Of a stretch of DNA of 64,000 nucleotides, positions 42,375 through 51,089 are shown one piece after another. The position numbers and the translations under genes are program-made. The stretch is from an uncultured Ruminococcus sp. GTDB taxonomy: Bacteria; Bacillota; Clostridia; Oscillospirales; Ruminococcaceae. The notes beneath the pieces are model-generated. The model saw nothing but the letters and a program-made list of their open reading frames with translations, had not been told where the DNA came from and made no database searches. The stretch lies in assembly GCA_902786975.1 (NCBI GenBank), contig CADAES010000009.1:1-64000 (forward strand), in the 5' to 3' direction. How positions within the stretch are numbered: position 1 is the first letter of the stretch; every line of letters begins with the position of its first letter.

Positions 42375-43934
42375 TTATTGTTGTTCGGCGTCCTGTGCCG
42401 ATTTGGTAACCTTAGTGCTTCCCGGTTTTTCCGGCTGAGAGGTCTGCTGCGGTGCGGAAGTTTCGGGAACTGTTGTCTGCTGCGGCTGAGTGGTCTGTTC
42501 GGTAGGCGGAGTAGTCTGCGTCGGCTCGGTCTCTGCCGAATCTGACGAGGTCTCGCTCTGAGTGTCCGAAGATGTTTTCGTCGTTGTCGTTTCAAAGCCG
42601 TTGTCACCGGTCTCCTCGGTAGCCTGCGTCTGTTCGCTTTCGGGCAGAGCCTGCTCACCTGTGGTGGTCGTTTCGCTTGCGGTCTGAGCCTCACGCTCAA
42701 GCTCCTGCTGAGATTTTTTGCCTCTTTCGACGGCTTTTTTGCTGACGCTTGAAATGCCTATCCTCGTATTTGTGTAGTAATGGGTGAGTATCTGGTCGTA
42801 GGTGCAGCCGTGTCTTGCGTACATACAAGCGCCCCACTGCGACATTCCCACGCCGTGTCCCCAGCCGTAGGAACGGAACACGAACCTGTTGTTTGAAAAC
42901 GTTATGTCAAAGGCTGTGGATCTGAGTCCGAAAAGCTCCTTTACAGCGCTGCCGCTGACACTCTTTTTCCCGCCGATGCTGACGCCGAATACATACTTTC
43001 CATATCTAACATCGGTGAGCTTGAACCAGCTTTTCACGTCGTCGGAGAGCTTGACCTTGAATCTCTTTTCGAGCTTTTTCCTTACATCGTCCTTTGAGAA
43101 CGAGCTTTTCACGCCCCAGTTCGGGTCGGAAGAATCGTATGCGCTCTTAACGCTTTTCAGATAAGGATAGCTTGAAACTATCGCAAGGTTGGAGGGTAGC
43201 GTATAGCCTGCGGTCGAAGCGGAATACAGCGTATTTGCGATATGTCCGTTATACTTTACGACCTGCCCCTGGACAGCCTTTACACAGCTTTGCACCTTCG
43301 GGGTGTAATTTGTCTTTATGCCGACGGTCTCTATCATACCGATACTGTCCATATATCTCAGACAGGAGTATGCAGCGACTGCCTGCGCCTTTATAGCCTC
43401 GCTGCCCCAGCCGTCGCCCACCTCGTTGTAGACTATGGAGCAAACAAGCTCAAAGGCATTCATAGTGACTATCTTACCCGTAGTGATGTCACGCACGGTA
43501 AAGAATTCCTTTGAGGTATCCCTTGTGGTGCGCAAATGTGCGGGGCGTGCCATTTTATCTATCGAACTGAATGCCTTAGTGTCCGCCTGCACCTTAAATC
43601 CCGACGGGTCGTCCGGCTCGGGTTCGTCATCGACGGGTTCGTCGGGCAGGTCAGCATCGTGCTGTTCTGCGCACACCATATCGTATTCCTTCAGCGGTGC
43701 TTTTTTGAAAGCGGCAGTTTCGACCCTGCTCGTTTGCTGTTCCTGCTGCGTTGATGCGGACGTTTCAGCACTGCTGGAGCTTTCGCTGCTTTGTGTGGTC
43801 ACTGCGGTATCGCTTTTCCCCGAAAACAAGAAAACAGCTGCAGCGGCGGCACACACGATCACACCTGCGCCTGCGATGACAGCCTTGCTGCCGAATCTGA
43901 CAGACAGGCTGCGGATAGTTGATATCACTTTCAT
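42375..43934 (-). CDS. SpoIID/LytB-domain cell-wall protein
   Basis: 519 residues. An N-terminal membrane helix (about 18-40), a Ser/Thr/Gln linker, then a SpoIID domain (about 130-390). AIKAQAVAAYSCLRY (about 183-197) and SYGWGHGVGMSQWGA (about 350-364) are the signatures, the latter with the catalytic Glu-equivalent zone. SpoIID cleaves glycan strands lacking stem peptides during spore engulfment. A Thr/Gln/Ser/Glu-rich tail of more than 100 residues follows, unlike classic SpoIID (about 340 aa), so a surface rather than strictly sporulation role is possible. GAAGAGG fits the ATG at 43934. Confidence 0.88.
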   Translation of the reverse strand: MKVISTIRSLSVRFGSKAVIAGAGVIVCAAAAAVFLFSGKSDTAVTTQSSESSSSAETSASTQQEQQTSRVETAAFKKAPLKEYDMVCAEQHDADLPDEPVDDEPEPDDPSGFKVQADTKAFSSIDKMARPAHLRTTRDTSKEFFTVRDITTGKIVTMNAFELVCSIVYNEVGDGWGSEAIKAQAVAAYSCLRYMDSIGMIETVGIKTNYTPKVQSCVKAVQGQVVKYNGHIANTLYSASTAGYTLPSNLAIVSSYPYLKSVKSAYDSSDPNWGVKSSFSKDDVRKKLEKRFKVKLSDDVKSWFKLTDVRYGKYVFGVSIGGKKSVSGSAVKELFGLRSTAFDITFSNNRFVFRSYGWGHGVGMSQWGACMYARHGCTYDQILTHYYTNTRIGISSVSKKAVERGKKSQQELEREAQTASETTTTGEQALPESEQTQATEETGDNGFETTTTKTSSDTQSETSSDSAETEPTQTTPPTEQTTQPQQTTVPETSAPQQTSQPEKPGSTKVTKSAQDAEQQ

Positions 43935-43994
43935 CATAAACCTCTTCAAAGTGCTGCGGCTGACGTTTATCAGCCGTTTATATATACACTATTA

Positions 43995-44023
43995 ATTATA
44001 AAAACCGCAGCAAAAAAAGTCAA
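43995..44023 (-). promoter_or_regulatory. Promoter of the SpoIID-like operon
   Basis: Minus strand TTGACT (44023-44018), 17 bases, TATAAT (44000-43995). It is a vegetative sigma-A type, not the SigE type expected for true spoIID. Confidence 0.85.
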
Positions 44024-44129
44024 GACATATCAAAGACACGTCCTGACTTTTCGTCACTTTTAACAATTTTTGACCCAATATACAGGCACATTACACATAA
44101 CGAAAAACTGCATATTGTGTTTTGTCATT

Positions 44130-45131
44130 TTACCACGGCTTGAAGAACCTTGCGCTGTCCCAGGCTACGCACAGCTTCATCGACTCGAACCAAGCAGCAA
44201 CACTGCCGCCGACATATCTCGGTGAATAGTAGTAGACTGCACCGTTGGTATTATCCTCGCCGTTGAGTGCTCTCTTGCAGCAGTTTATGGTGCTTGCGTT
44301 GGGCTTATTGCGCTTGGTGTAGTAGTTGCTTATGGCTGTGAACTGGTTGCGTGCGGTGAGCACAGCCTTGATGTTGTTTGCGAACCTTGGCGACTTTACT
44401 CTGTTGAGAACGACATTTGCAACGGCTATCTTGTATTTCTCTGCGCAGTAGCCCGCTTCAGCCTGTACGACATAGCAGAGCATATCGAACTCTTCCTGTG
44501 TATAGCTCTTTATCTTTGGCGAATTATAAACGGTCCTGACCGTCGGAGCCTTGGTGGTGGTGACCTTTTTTGTCGTAGTTATGGGGCGTGTAGTGGTTAC
44601 TGCCTTTGTGGTGGTAACTGCGGGTGTGGTCGTCGTGACAACGGGTGTTGTGGTCGTTGTTGTCGTTACAGCCGAAGTTGTTGTCGTTGTCGTTGTAGTC
44701 TGCGGCGGTGTGGTAGTGGTCACGGTCTGCTGCGCAGTTGAAGCAGATGTTGTCTGCTCGGCAGTCTGTGAGGTCTGCGGCTGTGAAGAACTTTCGGTCT
44801 GCGAAGCGGGAGCCGCAGTCGTAGTCGTAGTTGTAGTCGTAGTCTGCTGAGAGTCGGATATCTCGTACTCGTCAATGCCCGCCTTGTGCCACTTTATAAG
44901 GCCGGAGGTGGTCACGGTCTGCTCCGCCTCCGATGTTGTGGTGGCCTCGGAGGTCTGCACCTGTGAAGCGGTCGTTTCCACAGCCGATGACTCGGTCTCG
45001 GAGGTCTGTATCGAGTCGCCCGAAAAGGCGAATAATCCGACGGTGCCTATCGTGAGAGCGAGAACACCTGCCGCACCGATGAGCTTGTATATCCTGCTCA
45101 CTGACGGCTTTTTGCGCTTTTTTCTGTCCAT
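44130..45131 (-). CDS. SleB-like cell-wall hydrolase with Thr-rich linker
   Basis: 333 residues. An N-terminal membrane helix (about 18-38), then a linker of about 150 residues made mostly of Thr with TTTTTT runs and Gln/Ser/Ala. The C-terminal 130 residues form a Hydrolase_2/SleB domain: MLCYVVQAEAGYC (about 217-229), KIAVANVVLNRV (about 233-244), KAVLTARNQFTA (about 254-265). SleB is a lytic transglycosylase for spore cortex; related domains act on vegetative wall. The Thr-rich linker is probably wall-spanning and may be glycosylated. A GTG at 45140 is possible; the ATG at 45131 is preferred. Confidence 0.85.
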   Translation of the reverse strand: MDRKKRKKPSVSRIYKLIGAAGVLALTIGTVGLFAFSGDSIQTSETESSAVETTASQVQTSEATTTSEAEQTVTTSGLIKWHKAGIDEYEISDSQQTTTTTTTTTAAPASQTESSSQPQTSQTAEQTTSASTAQQTVTTTTPPQTTTTTTTTSAVTTTTTTTPVVTTTTPAVTTTKAVTTTRPITTTKKVTTTKAPTVRTVYNSPKIKSYTQEEFDMLCYVVQAEAGYCAEKYKIAVANVVLNRVKSPRFANNIKAVLTARNQFTAISNYYTKRNKPNASTINCCKRALNGEDNTNGAVYYYSPRYVGGSVAAWFESMKLCVAWDSARFFKPW

Positions 45132-45200
45132 AAGTATCACATTACCTTTCCGACGGCTTTTACAAGCTGTCTGCGGGTGTATAGCGTCACCCGTTGTTTA

Positions 45201-46262
45201 CTAATATGCCCAGCCGAAATAGACTTTTTTGTTGCCTCGTTTCCTTACCCACTGGGAGGGGAAATATATCTCGCTGTCGGGTCTTGCCTTGTAGGACTGC
45301 ACGATGCTTTCGAGATCGTCATTTTCGGTGAGCTTTTTTGCGACTATCACCCAGCGTATGCCCCAGCACTCGTCCGAGCAGGTGGAGAGGGTGATGTACT
45401 TGTCCTTTGCGGTACACTTGATGTCTGAGGAATACCACGAGCGTTTGTTTACCTCGCTTATCCACTCGTCAAACGGCGTTTTCTTATCGGAGAAATCTTT
45501 TACCTTCCAGTATTTGAATATCTTTCCGTCGTCCGCACCCGTATAGGCGTTGGTGATAAAGCACCCGACGACGACGTATTTCTGATTTGACTTATCGTAT
45601 ACGGTATTGAAATTGATGACGGGGTTTTTCTTCAGAAAATCGACGCTTTCCTTATACTCGTGTATGCGTGCGAAGCCTGTGCCGAGATTGTTCATGTGGT
45701 GGGCGTAGATGGTGATGTTGTCGGACTGTCCGTCCTTGTCTATCCTGCACGAGCTGTCCGCAAACGGCGTGCCCGAAAGGCTGTATTTCCTGTCGAGGTC
45801 ACGGTAGAGGTACTCGTCGTTGTTCTTGCCCTTTACCACCACGGTATTTATGTATTTCTTGCCGCTGCTGTCGGTGTGTGTGGGAATATCCAGCCAGCCG
45901 ACCACATCGGGGTTTTTATCAAGAAGCTTCTGCCCCCACGGCTGAACTGTGCGCTGTTCCTTTTTTGGGGGAACGGCAGGCTCGGTCTTTTTGGTGGTAT
46001 CGGGGGTCTTCTGTGAAGCCTGCGTCGTCTGCAAAGGCTCGTCCGCAAGGTGCGGTGCGTACTCCTGCATCTTTGCGGCAGTCGCCTCCTCGATGCCCTT
46101 TTGCCGCAGGAACAGCCCGAGCTGCACCAGCGAGGCGATGAAAACGGCTATCGAAAACAGAAATACTATTTTACGGAATTTCTCGTTCCTGCTATCGCTC
46201 TTTCTGGGTATCAGATAGTTCAGGACGCTTTGGAACACCCCGTTGTTCTCATTTTGTGACAT
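45201..46262 (-). CDS. srtB: Class B sortase
   Basis: 353 residues. An N-terminal membrane anchor (about 28-50), a Pro/Thr/Lys linker, then a sortase B barrel (about 105-325). IYAHHMNNLG (about 185-194) holds the catalytic His, TLSTCSDE (about 288-295) the Cys, and GIRWVIVAK (about 299-307) the Arg. Class B sortases attach proteins such as heme carriers or pilins to the wall. No sortase-substrate gene with a clear sorting signal is next to it. It follows cinA after 5 bases and precedes the SleB-like gene by 69. Confidence 0.93.
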   Translation of the reverse strand: MSQNENNGVFQSVLNYLIPRKSDSRNEKFRKIVFLFSIAVFIASLVQLGLFLRQKGIEEATAAKMQEYAPHLADEPLQTTQASQKTPDTTKKTEPAVPPKKEQRTVQPWGQKLLDKNPDVVGWLDIPTHTDSSGKKYINTVVVKGKNNDEYLYRDLDRKYSLSGTPFADSSCRIDKDGQSDNITIYAHHMNNLGTGFARIHEYKESVDFLKKNPVINFNTVYDKSNQKYVVVGCFITNAYTGADDGKIFKYWKVKDFSDKKTPFDEWISEVNKRSWYSSDIKCTAKDKYITLSTCSDECWGIRWVIVAKKLTENDDLESIVQSYKARPDSEIYFPSQWVRKRGNKKVYFGWAY

Positions 46263-46267
46263 AGAAT

Positions 46268-46804
46268 CTATCCTTTTTGCTCTGCCTTGCAGATATCAAG
46301 CAGCATTTCAAGTGCAAGCACGGAAGCTGTCCGCCTGACCGTTTCTCTGTCAGGCTCGCTGCAAAGCTCGTATATCTTCAGGTCCTTAACGGTCTGCTTA
46401 TTTTTGTATCTTACGCTGACATATACCGTGCCGGCAGGCTTGCCCCCGACACTGCCGGGTCCTGCGATGCCGGTTATGCCTATCGCAGCGTCTGCGTTAA
46501 AAAGCTTCTGTGCGCCCTCGCTCATCTCGATTGCGACCTGAGGCGAGTAAACTGTGTATTTATCGAGAGTTTCTTTCTTCACGCCGAGTATTTTCTGCTT
46601 TATCTCCTCGGTGTAGCTGCACACTCCGCCTTTGAATATCCCCGAAGCGCCTGCGACAGAGGTGATGAGCTCGCTCACCATTCCGCCCGTACAGCTTTCG
46701 GCAGTACACACGGTAATATCATGCTCCAACATATATTTTACTACAAAATTGGTTACAGTGTCAATACTTTTTGTTACCAATTTGTCATTTTTATTGATTT
46801 GCAT
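46268..46804 (-). CDS. CinA C-terminal domain protein (NMN amidohydrolase)
   Basis: 178 residues, the single-domain PncC form. VCTAESCTGGMVSELIT (about 32-48) carries the catalytic Ser, and GITGIAGPGSVGGKPAGTVY (about 109-128) the conserved Gly-rich loop. Known relatives turn nicotinamide mononucleotide to nicotinic acid mononucleotide. The N-terminal molybdopterin-like CinA domain is absent. AAAGGAG precedes the ATG. First gene of an operon with srtB and the SleB-like gene, a curious combination. Confidence 0.93.
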   Translation of the reverse strand: MQINKNDKLVTKSIDTVTNFVVKYMLEHDITVCTAESCTGGMVSELITSVAGASGIFKGGVCSYTEEIKQKILGVKKETLDKYTVYSPQVAIEMSEGAQKLFNADAAIGITGIAGPGSVGGKPAGTVYVSVRYKNKQTVKDLKIYELCSEPDRETVRRTASVLALEMLLDICKAEQKG

Positions 46805-46876
46805 ATAAAATCAAGCTCCTTTTATATCGTTTTGCACATAAAAAAGCATATGTTTATTTCACGTTTGTTAATTGAA

Positions 46877-46905
46877 AATATAGAAAACCGTACTCTGAAA
46901 AGCAA
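46877..46905 (-). promoter_or_regulatory. Probable cinA-srtB promoter
   Basis: Minus strand TTGCTT (46905-46900), 17 bases, TATATT (46882-46877). The -35 lies in the tail of the thiI terminator. Confidence 0.6.
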
Positions 46906-46906
46906 A

Positions 46907-46931
46907 AATGCGGTTAATGACTAACCGCATT
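46907..46931 (-). terminator. Terminator of the desulfurase-thiI operon
   Basis: Perfect 10-bp stem (46907-46916 with 46922-46931) followed by T-rich sequence on the minus strand; a second small hairpin GAGTCACCCGGGACTC lies just before it. Confidence 0.85.
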
Positions 46932-46947
46932 GTGAGTCCCGGGTGAC

Positions 46948-48123
46948 TCAATCTAATCTTATCATTTTTACGGTGGTATTCTCGACTGCCTGCTGTATCA
47001 TTCCCTCCCAGTCGCACAGAGCCTGCGCCTTTTGGACCGCTTCAAGCGAGGGGCGGGTCTTGGGGTGCTTGGGGGTGAACACGGTACAGCAGTCCTCATA
47101 CGGCAGTATGGACGTTTCAAACGTATCTATCTTGCGTGCTGTCTCGATTATCTCGGTCTTGTCAAGACCTATGCAGGGTCTGAAAACAGGCAGTCTGCAC
47201 GCCGCATCGGTGCAGACCATAGCGTACATGGTCTGGCTTGCGACCTGCCCGAGGCTTTCGCCTGTTACAAGAGCCTGTGCGCCGTTTTTCTCCGCAAGGC
47301 GCTGGGCTATCTCCATCATAAGCCGTCTCATCAGTATCGTGAAATACTCCTCGGGGCACTTGTCACGCAGAGTTTCCTGTATCTCGGTGAACGGCACGCA
47401 GTAAAATGCGATATCGCCACAGTAGTCGGTGATTATCTTTGCGAGCTGCTCGACTTTCATTCTCGCTCTGTCAGATGTGTACGGAGGCGCTTCAAAGTGT
47501 ACAGCGTCTATCACTGCGCCTCGCTTTGCCATCATATATCCCGCAACAGGGGAGTCTATACCGCCCGAAAGCAGCAGCAGAGCCTTTCCGCTGGAGCCTA
47601 CGGGGATACCGCCTGCACCGTCGAGCTTGCCTGCGTAAACGTAGGCGTTGCTCTCACGCACCTCGACCATAACGGTAACGTCGGGGTCGTGAACATCGAC
47701 TTTGAGGTGCGGGAACTCCTGCAATATCTTTCCGCCGAGCTCGATGCATATCTCGGGGCTTTTGTACGGGAATTTCTTGTCGCTGCGCTTGGCATCGACC
47801 TTGAACGTCCTTGCGCTTTCAAGCTGCTCACGCAGGTAGCCGATGCTGTCGCCGAGTATTGCGTCCATCGACTTTTCGAGTACGCAGCTGCGGCAAAGCT
47901 TGATGATGCCGAATATCTTTGACAGCCTCTCAACGACCTCGTCAACGTCGATGTCCTCGCTCAAAGGCTCTATGTAGACGGTGGACTGCGCCTTTGTTAT
48001 CTTCATCTCGCCGAACTTTTTGAGCCTGCGGCGTATGCTTTTCATCATCATCGACTCAAACGTGCTCTTGTTCAAGCCCTTCAGCGCTATCTCACCGTAT
48101 TTGCAAAGTATTATCTCTTTCAT
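46948..48123 (-). CDS. thiI: tRNA 4-thiouridine synthase ThiI, rhodanese-less form
   Basis: 391 residues. It adenylates U8 of tRNA for sulfur insertion. ILCKYGEIALKGLNK at the start is the typical N-terminal ferredoxin-like domain; a THUMP domain follows (about 60-165). LLLSGGIDSPVAGYMM (about 178-193) is the PP-loop. The C-terminal rhodanese domain of E. coli ThiI is absent, as in many Firmicutes, where a dedicated cysteine desulfurase supplies sulfur; one is encoded just upstream here. Upstream in-frame ATGs at 48141 and 48129 lie at or next to AAAGGAAAG, so 48123 is chosen. Confidence 0.94.
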   Translation of the reverse strand: MKEIILCKYGEIALKGLNKSTFESMMMKSIRRRLKKFGEMKITKAQSTVYIEPLSEDIDVDEVVERLSKIFGIIKLCRSCVLEKSMDAILGDSIGYLREQLESARTFKVDAKRSDKKFPYKSPEICIELGGKILQEFPHLKVDVHDPDVTVMVEVRESNAYVYAGKLDGAGGIPVGSSGKALLLLSGGIDSPVAGYMMAKRGAVIDAVHFEAPPYTSDRARMKVEQLAKIITDYCGDIAFYCVPFTEIQETLRDKCPEEYFTILMRRLMMEIAQRLAEKNGAQALVTGESLGQVASQTMYAMVCTDAACRLPVFRPCIGLDKTEIIETARKIDTFETSILPYEDCCTVFTPKHPKTRPSLEAVQKAQALCDWEGMIQQAVENTTVKMIRLD

Positions 48124-48143
48124 TTCCATCTTTCCTTTCATCT

Positions 48144-48461
48144 TCAGCCGTATGTAAAGTATCTCGCCAGCGCACAGTCAAACCTTTCAAGATACTGCGT
48201 GTAGTTTTGCGGAAGATCCTTTATCACCGAGCTGTCATTGGGGTCAAAGTGATATATTATCTCCTTGAGTATGCACTGATAGATGTACGTTACCGTCCTC
48301 GTCATTTCAAGGGATATTTCTTCCTGCGCAAGCTTTTCAACGCTTTGGCACAGCTCGTCAAACCTGTCCGCACGGAAAGTATATCTTTCGTGAAGCCAGA
48401 ATAAAAAGCTGTCATTTCGTGCATACAGATTGTCCTGTATCACGTTTTTGTATGTGCTCAC
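48144..48461 (-). CDS. Small protein between the cysteine desulfurase and thiI
   Basis: 105 residues, GTG start. The GTG overlaps the TGA stop of the desulfurase (GTGA), with GAGG 8 bases upstream. Helical, with FWLHERYTFRADRFDELC (about 22-39) and EEISLEMTRTVTYIYQ (about 48-63), and an aromatic C-terminus ending ARYFTYG. I do not recognise it. Its place between the sulfur donor and the tRNA thiolase suggests a link to tRNA sulfuration or simple coupling. The longer frame upstream to 48770 lies wholly inside the desulfurase gene and is rejected. Confidence 0.72.
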   Translation of the reverse strand: MSTYKNVIQDNLYARNDSFLFWLHERYTFRADRFDELCQSVEKLAQEEISLEMTRTVTYIYQCILKEIIYHFDPNDSSVIKDLPQNYTQYLERFDCALARYFTYG

Positions 48462-49597
48462 TTTCTTATCCTCGCAAGCGAGCCTTGTGCTTCGGTTATT
48501 GCGCTCATAAGTGCGTCTATGTCCTGTGTTGTCGTGTCCGTCGAAAAGCTGATGCGAAGCACGCTGTCGGAGAGCTTTTCGGGGACTCTGAACTCCTTTA
48601 TCACCGAGCTTTTCTTGCCCTTTGAGCAGGCAGAGCCGCTTGAAACGAAAATGCCCTTTTTCTCGAGAAAATGCAAAAGCACCTCGGATTTCAGACCCTC
48701 GACGGCGATGCTCGTGATGTAGGGCGAGCCGCCTGAGAAATTGACAGCTATGCCGCCGTTTTCGCCGCACTTTTTAACGAGGTAGCCCTGAACGGCTCGT
48801 GCGTTTTCAAGGTTTTCTTCCACCTTTCCCGAAAGAGCCTTTACCGCTGCGCCGAAGCCGCATATCAGCGGGACGCTCTCGGTACCCGAGCGAAAGCCCT
48901 TTTCCTGTCCGCCACCGAGCAGGAATGCAGGGATATGCACCTTTGCCGAAACATAAAGCGCACCGATGCCCTTGGGCGCATATATCTTGTGACCGCTGAG
49001 CGATATCATATCGGCGTTCAGCTTTTTCACCGTGAACGGCAACTTCATAAAGCCCTGCACGCAGTCGCAGTGGGTGAGCACCTGCGGGTATTTTTTCTTT
49101 ACCGCCGAAAACGCACTGCCGACGTCGAACACAGCGCCTGTTTCGTTGTTGACAAGCATCATGCTCACAAGGAATGTGTCATCATTGACCGCTTCGAGCA
49201 CAGCCGAGGGAGTTATCTGTCCGTTCTCGTCGGGAGAGAGTCTTATAACCTCGCAGCCGAGCTGTTCAAGCTTGTTTATCGGGTTTGTGACGCTTGGGTG
49301 CTCTACGGTCGTTGTGACGACACGGTGCTTTCTTTTGCCGTGTGCTGCAAATGCCCCGAATATTGCAGTATTGCTGCTTTCGGTCGCTCCCGAGGTGAAA
49401 TATATCTCCTTTGGCAGGCAGCCTATCGCATCAGCTATGACCTGTCTTTGCTCGCTGACGAGCGTTTCAGCTTCAAGCCCGAGACTGTGCAGGCTCGACG
49501 GGTTGCCGAAGCACTCAAGCCCTTTCATAACAGCTTCGGCAGCCTCTTTGCAGGGCTTTGTCGTAGCTGCGTTATCAAGATATATCACGTTATCCAT
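48458..49597 (-). CDS. Cysteine desulfurase (NifS/IscS-like)
   Basis: 379 residues. A PLP enzyme that takes sulfur from cysteine. IYLDNAATTKP (about 5-15), FTSGATESSNTAIFG (about 67-81), and SLSGHKIYAPKG (about 196-207) with the PLP Lys. SSGSACSKGKK (about 320-330) holds the catalytic Cys. Adjacent thiI indicates a sulfur donor for tRNA 4-thiouridine (NifZ-like role in Bacillus) rather than general Fe-S assembly. An upstream ATG at 49615 lies only about 9 bases from the -10 box, so 49597 with GAAAGGA before it is used. Confidence 0.94.
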   Translation of the reverse strand: MDNVIYLDNAATTKPCKEAAEAVMKGLECFGNPSSLHSLGLEAETLVSEQRQVIADAIGCLPKEIYFTSGATESSNTAIFGAFAAHGKRKHRVVTTTVEHPSVTNPINKLEQLGCEVIRLSPDENGQITPSAVLEAVNDDTFLVSMMLVNNETGAVFDVGSAFSAVKKKYPQVLTHCDCVQGFMKLPFTVKKLNADMISLSGHKIYAPKGIGALYVSAKVHIPAFLLGGGQEKGFRSGTESVPLICGFGAAVKALSGKVEENLENARAVQGYLVKKCGENGGIAVNFSGGSPYITSIAVEGLKSEVLLHFLEKKGIFVSSGSACSKGKKSSVIKEFRVPEKLSDSVLRISFSTDTTTQDIDALMSAITEAQGSLARIRK

Positions 49598-49623
49598 TCC
49601 TTTCGTTTTATGCATTAAATTTT

Positions 49624-49652
49624 ATTATAGCATAATTTGCTTTTCATTTCAA
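49624..49652 (-). promoter_or_regulatory. Promoter of the desulfurase-thiI operon
   Basis: Minus strand TTGAAA (49652-49647), 17 bases, TATAAT (49629-49624). Confidence 0.8.
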
Positions 49653-49740
49653 CACAAAAACGCCGAATTGAAAAAATCTTTGCGGCGAATGCATATCCGG
49701 GCAGTTTCTGCACAAGCTTATTGCGAACGGAGGAATGAAA

Positions 49741-51075
49741 ATGAAATGCTCAAGACGATGTCTGATAAGGCTGTTCAGCTTTGGGATATTTGCATTGGTG
49801 GTGCTTATCGCACGCAATTTTATCCTTATGGGAGAGGCTGACCGAAGCAGACTTGCTTTGTCAAATACCTATGCGTCTGCGGTGGAGCAGCTCGCTGACT
49901 CCTGCCGCAACATCAGCCAGACACTTGAAAAGGAACTTTACGCAGGCTCGCCCGAGACGCACAGAGACCTTTCGGTAAAGCTGTATCAGCAGTCGGGTGC
50001 CGCAAAGGCTGCGCTTGCACAGCTGCCGTCGGACAGCTTCGGGCTGGACAACACCTACAAGTTCCTGTCGCAGGTGGGCAACTATTCGCTTGCGGTCGCA
50101 AAAAAGCTTGAAAAAGAAGAGAGGCTTTCCGACAAGGACTACGAGAACATCTCAAAGCTTTACGACTTCTCAAAAAAGCTTTCCGAGGATATGTGGGAGC
50201 TTGAAAGCTCGCTTAGCGCAGGCGAGATAGACATCTCTGCCGCAGAGGCGGGACAGACGCAAAAAACGCCGTGGGTGGTGAACGGCTTTTCGGATTTCGA
50301 GGAGAGCTTTGATAGCTACCCGAGCCTTATCTACGACGGTCCGTTTTCGGACAACATTATGGAAAAGGAGCCTAAGATGACGTCGGGCGCTGCCGCGGTC
50401 ACTAAAAAGCAGGCGCTCGAACGCTGCTGTATCGCACTCAATTCCTCGGCAAACGATTTTACCGAGGTCAGCGAGACAGGCGGAAAGATGCCCGGCTGGA
50501 GATTTTCAAACGCAGACCGCACGGTGAGCTGTGAGGTGACTAAAAACGGCGGTTATCTTGCGTATTTTCTTAAAAGCCGGGAGGTCGGCGACGAGAAGCT
50601 GAGCCGTGAAAGAGCCTTGAAGTACGCCGACGATTTCCTTGACTATCTTGGGATAACCTCGATGAAAAAGACCTACCACGATATACTGGGCGGCGTTATG
50701 ACCGTTAACTACGCTTACAACGACCTCGGGACCTGTGTTTACACTGACCTTGTCAAGGTGAGCGTGGCGATGGACAGCGGCGAGATAGTCGGCTGCGACA
50801 CAAGGGGATTCCTTGTGAACCACACCAAGCGAGGACAGCCAAAGAAGCTGTTTTCAAGGCTGCGTGCCGAGAAGTCCGTGTCGCCGCATCTGAACGTGGT
50901 GAGCAGTCAGCTTGCCGTGATACCGACGGACAGCCTCGGGGAAAAGCTGTGCTACGAGTTCAGGTGCACCTCGGGCAGCGGCAGGGACGTGCTTGTATAT
51001 ATCAACGCCGAAACGGGCAAGGAGGAGCAGATACTTCTGCTTGTCCAAACGCCCACGGGAACGCTGACAGTTTAA
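49741..51075 (+). CDS. ypeB: Spore germination protein YpeB homologue
   Basis: 444 residues. An N-terminal membrane helix (about 8-25), a helical part (about 40-165) and a C-terminal half of PepSY-like repeats. SYPSLIYDGPFSDNIMEKEP (about 194-213) and CDTRGFLVNHTKR (about 356-368) match YpeB, which in Bacillus protects and places SleB in spores. Here the SleB-like gene is about 5 kb away on the other strand. GGAGG is 8 bases before the ATG at 49741; the ATG at 49735 is too close to it. Followed by rubrerythrin after 14 bases. Confidence 0.86.
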   Translation: MKCSRRCLIRLFSFGIFALVVLIARNFILMGEADRSRLALSNTYASAVEQLADSCRNISQTLEKELYAGSPETHRDLSVKLYQQSGAAKAALAQLPSDSFGLDNTYKFLSQVGNYSLAVAKKLEKEERLSDKDYENISKLYDFSKKLSEDMWELESSLSAGEIDISAAEAGQTQKTPWVVNGFSDFEESFDSYPSLIYDGPFSDNIMEKEPKMTSGAAAVTKKQALERCCIALNSSANDFTEVSETGGKMPGWRFSNADRTVSCEVTKNGGYLAYFLKSREVGDEKLSRERALKYADDFLDYLGITSMKKTYHDILGGVMTVNYAYNDLGTCVYTDLVKVSVAMDSGEIVGCDTRGFLVNHTKRGQPKKLFSRLRAEKSVSPHLNVVSSQLAVIPTDSLGEKLCYEFRCTSGSGRDVLVYINAETGKEEQILLLVQTPTGTLTV

Positions 51076-51089
51076 AGGAGATGTTAAAA

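Noticed and set aside
44551..44850. Val-rich 99-residue plus-strand frame
   Set aside because: It is the reverse complement of the Thr-rich linker of the SleB-like gene.
48462..48770. 103-residue extension of the 105-residue protein
   Set aside because: It lies wholly inside the desulfurase gene in another frame; the GTG at 48461 overlapping the stop explains the start.
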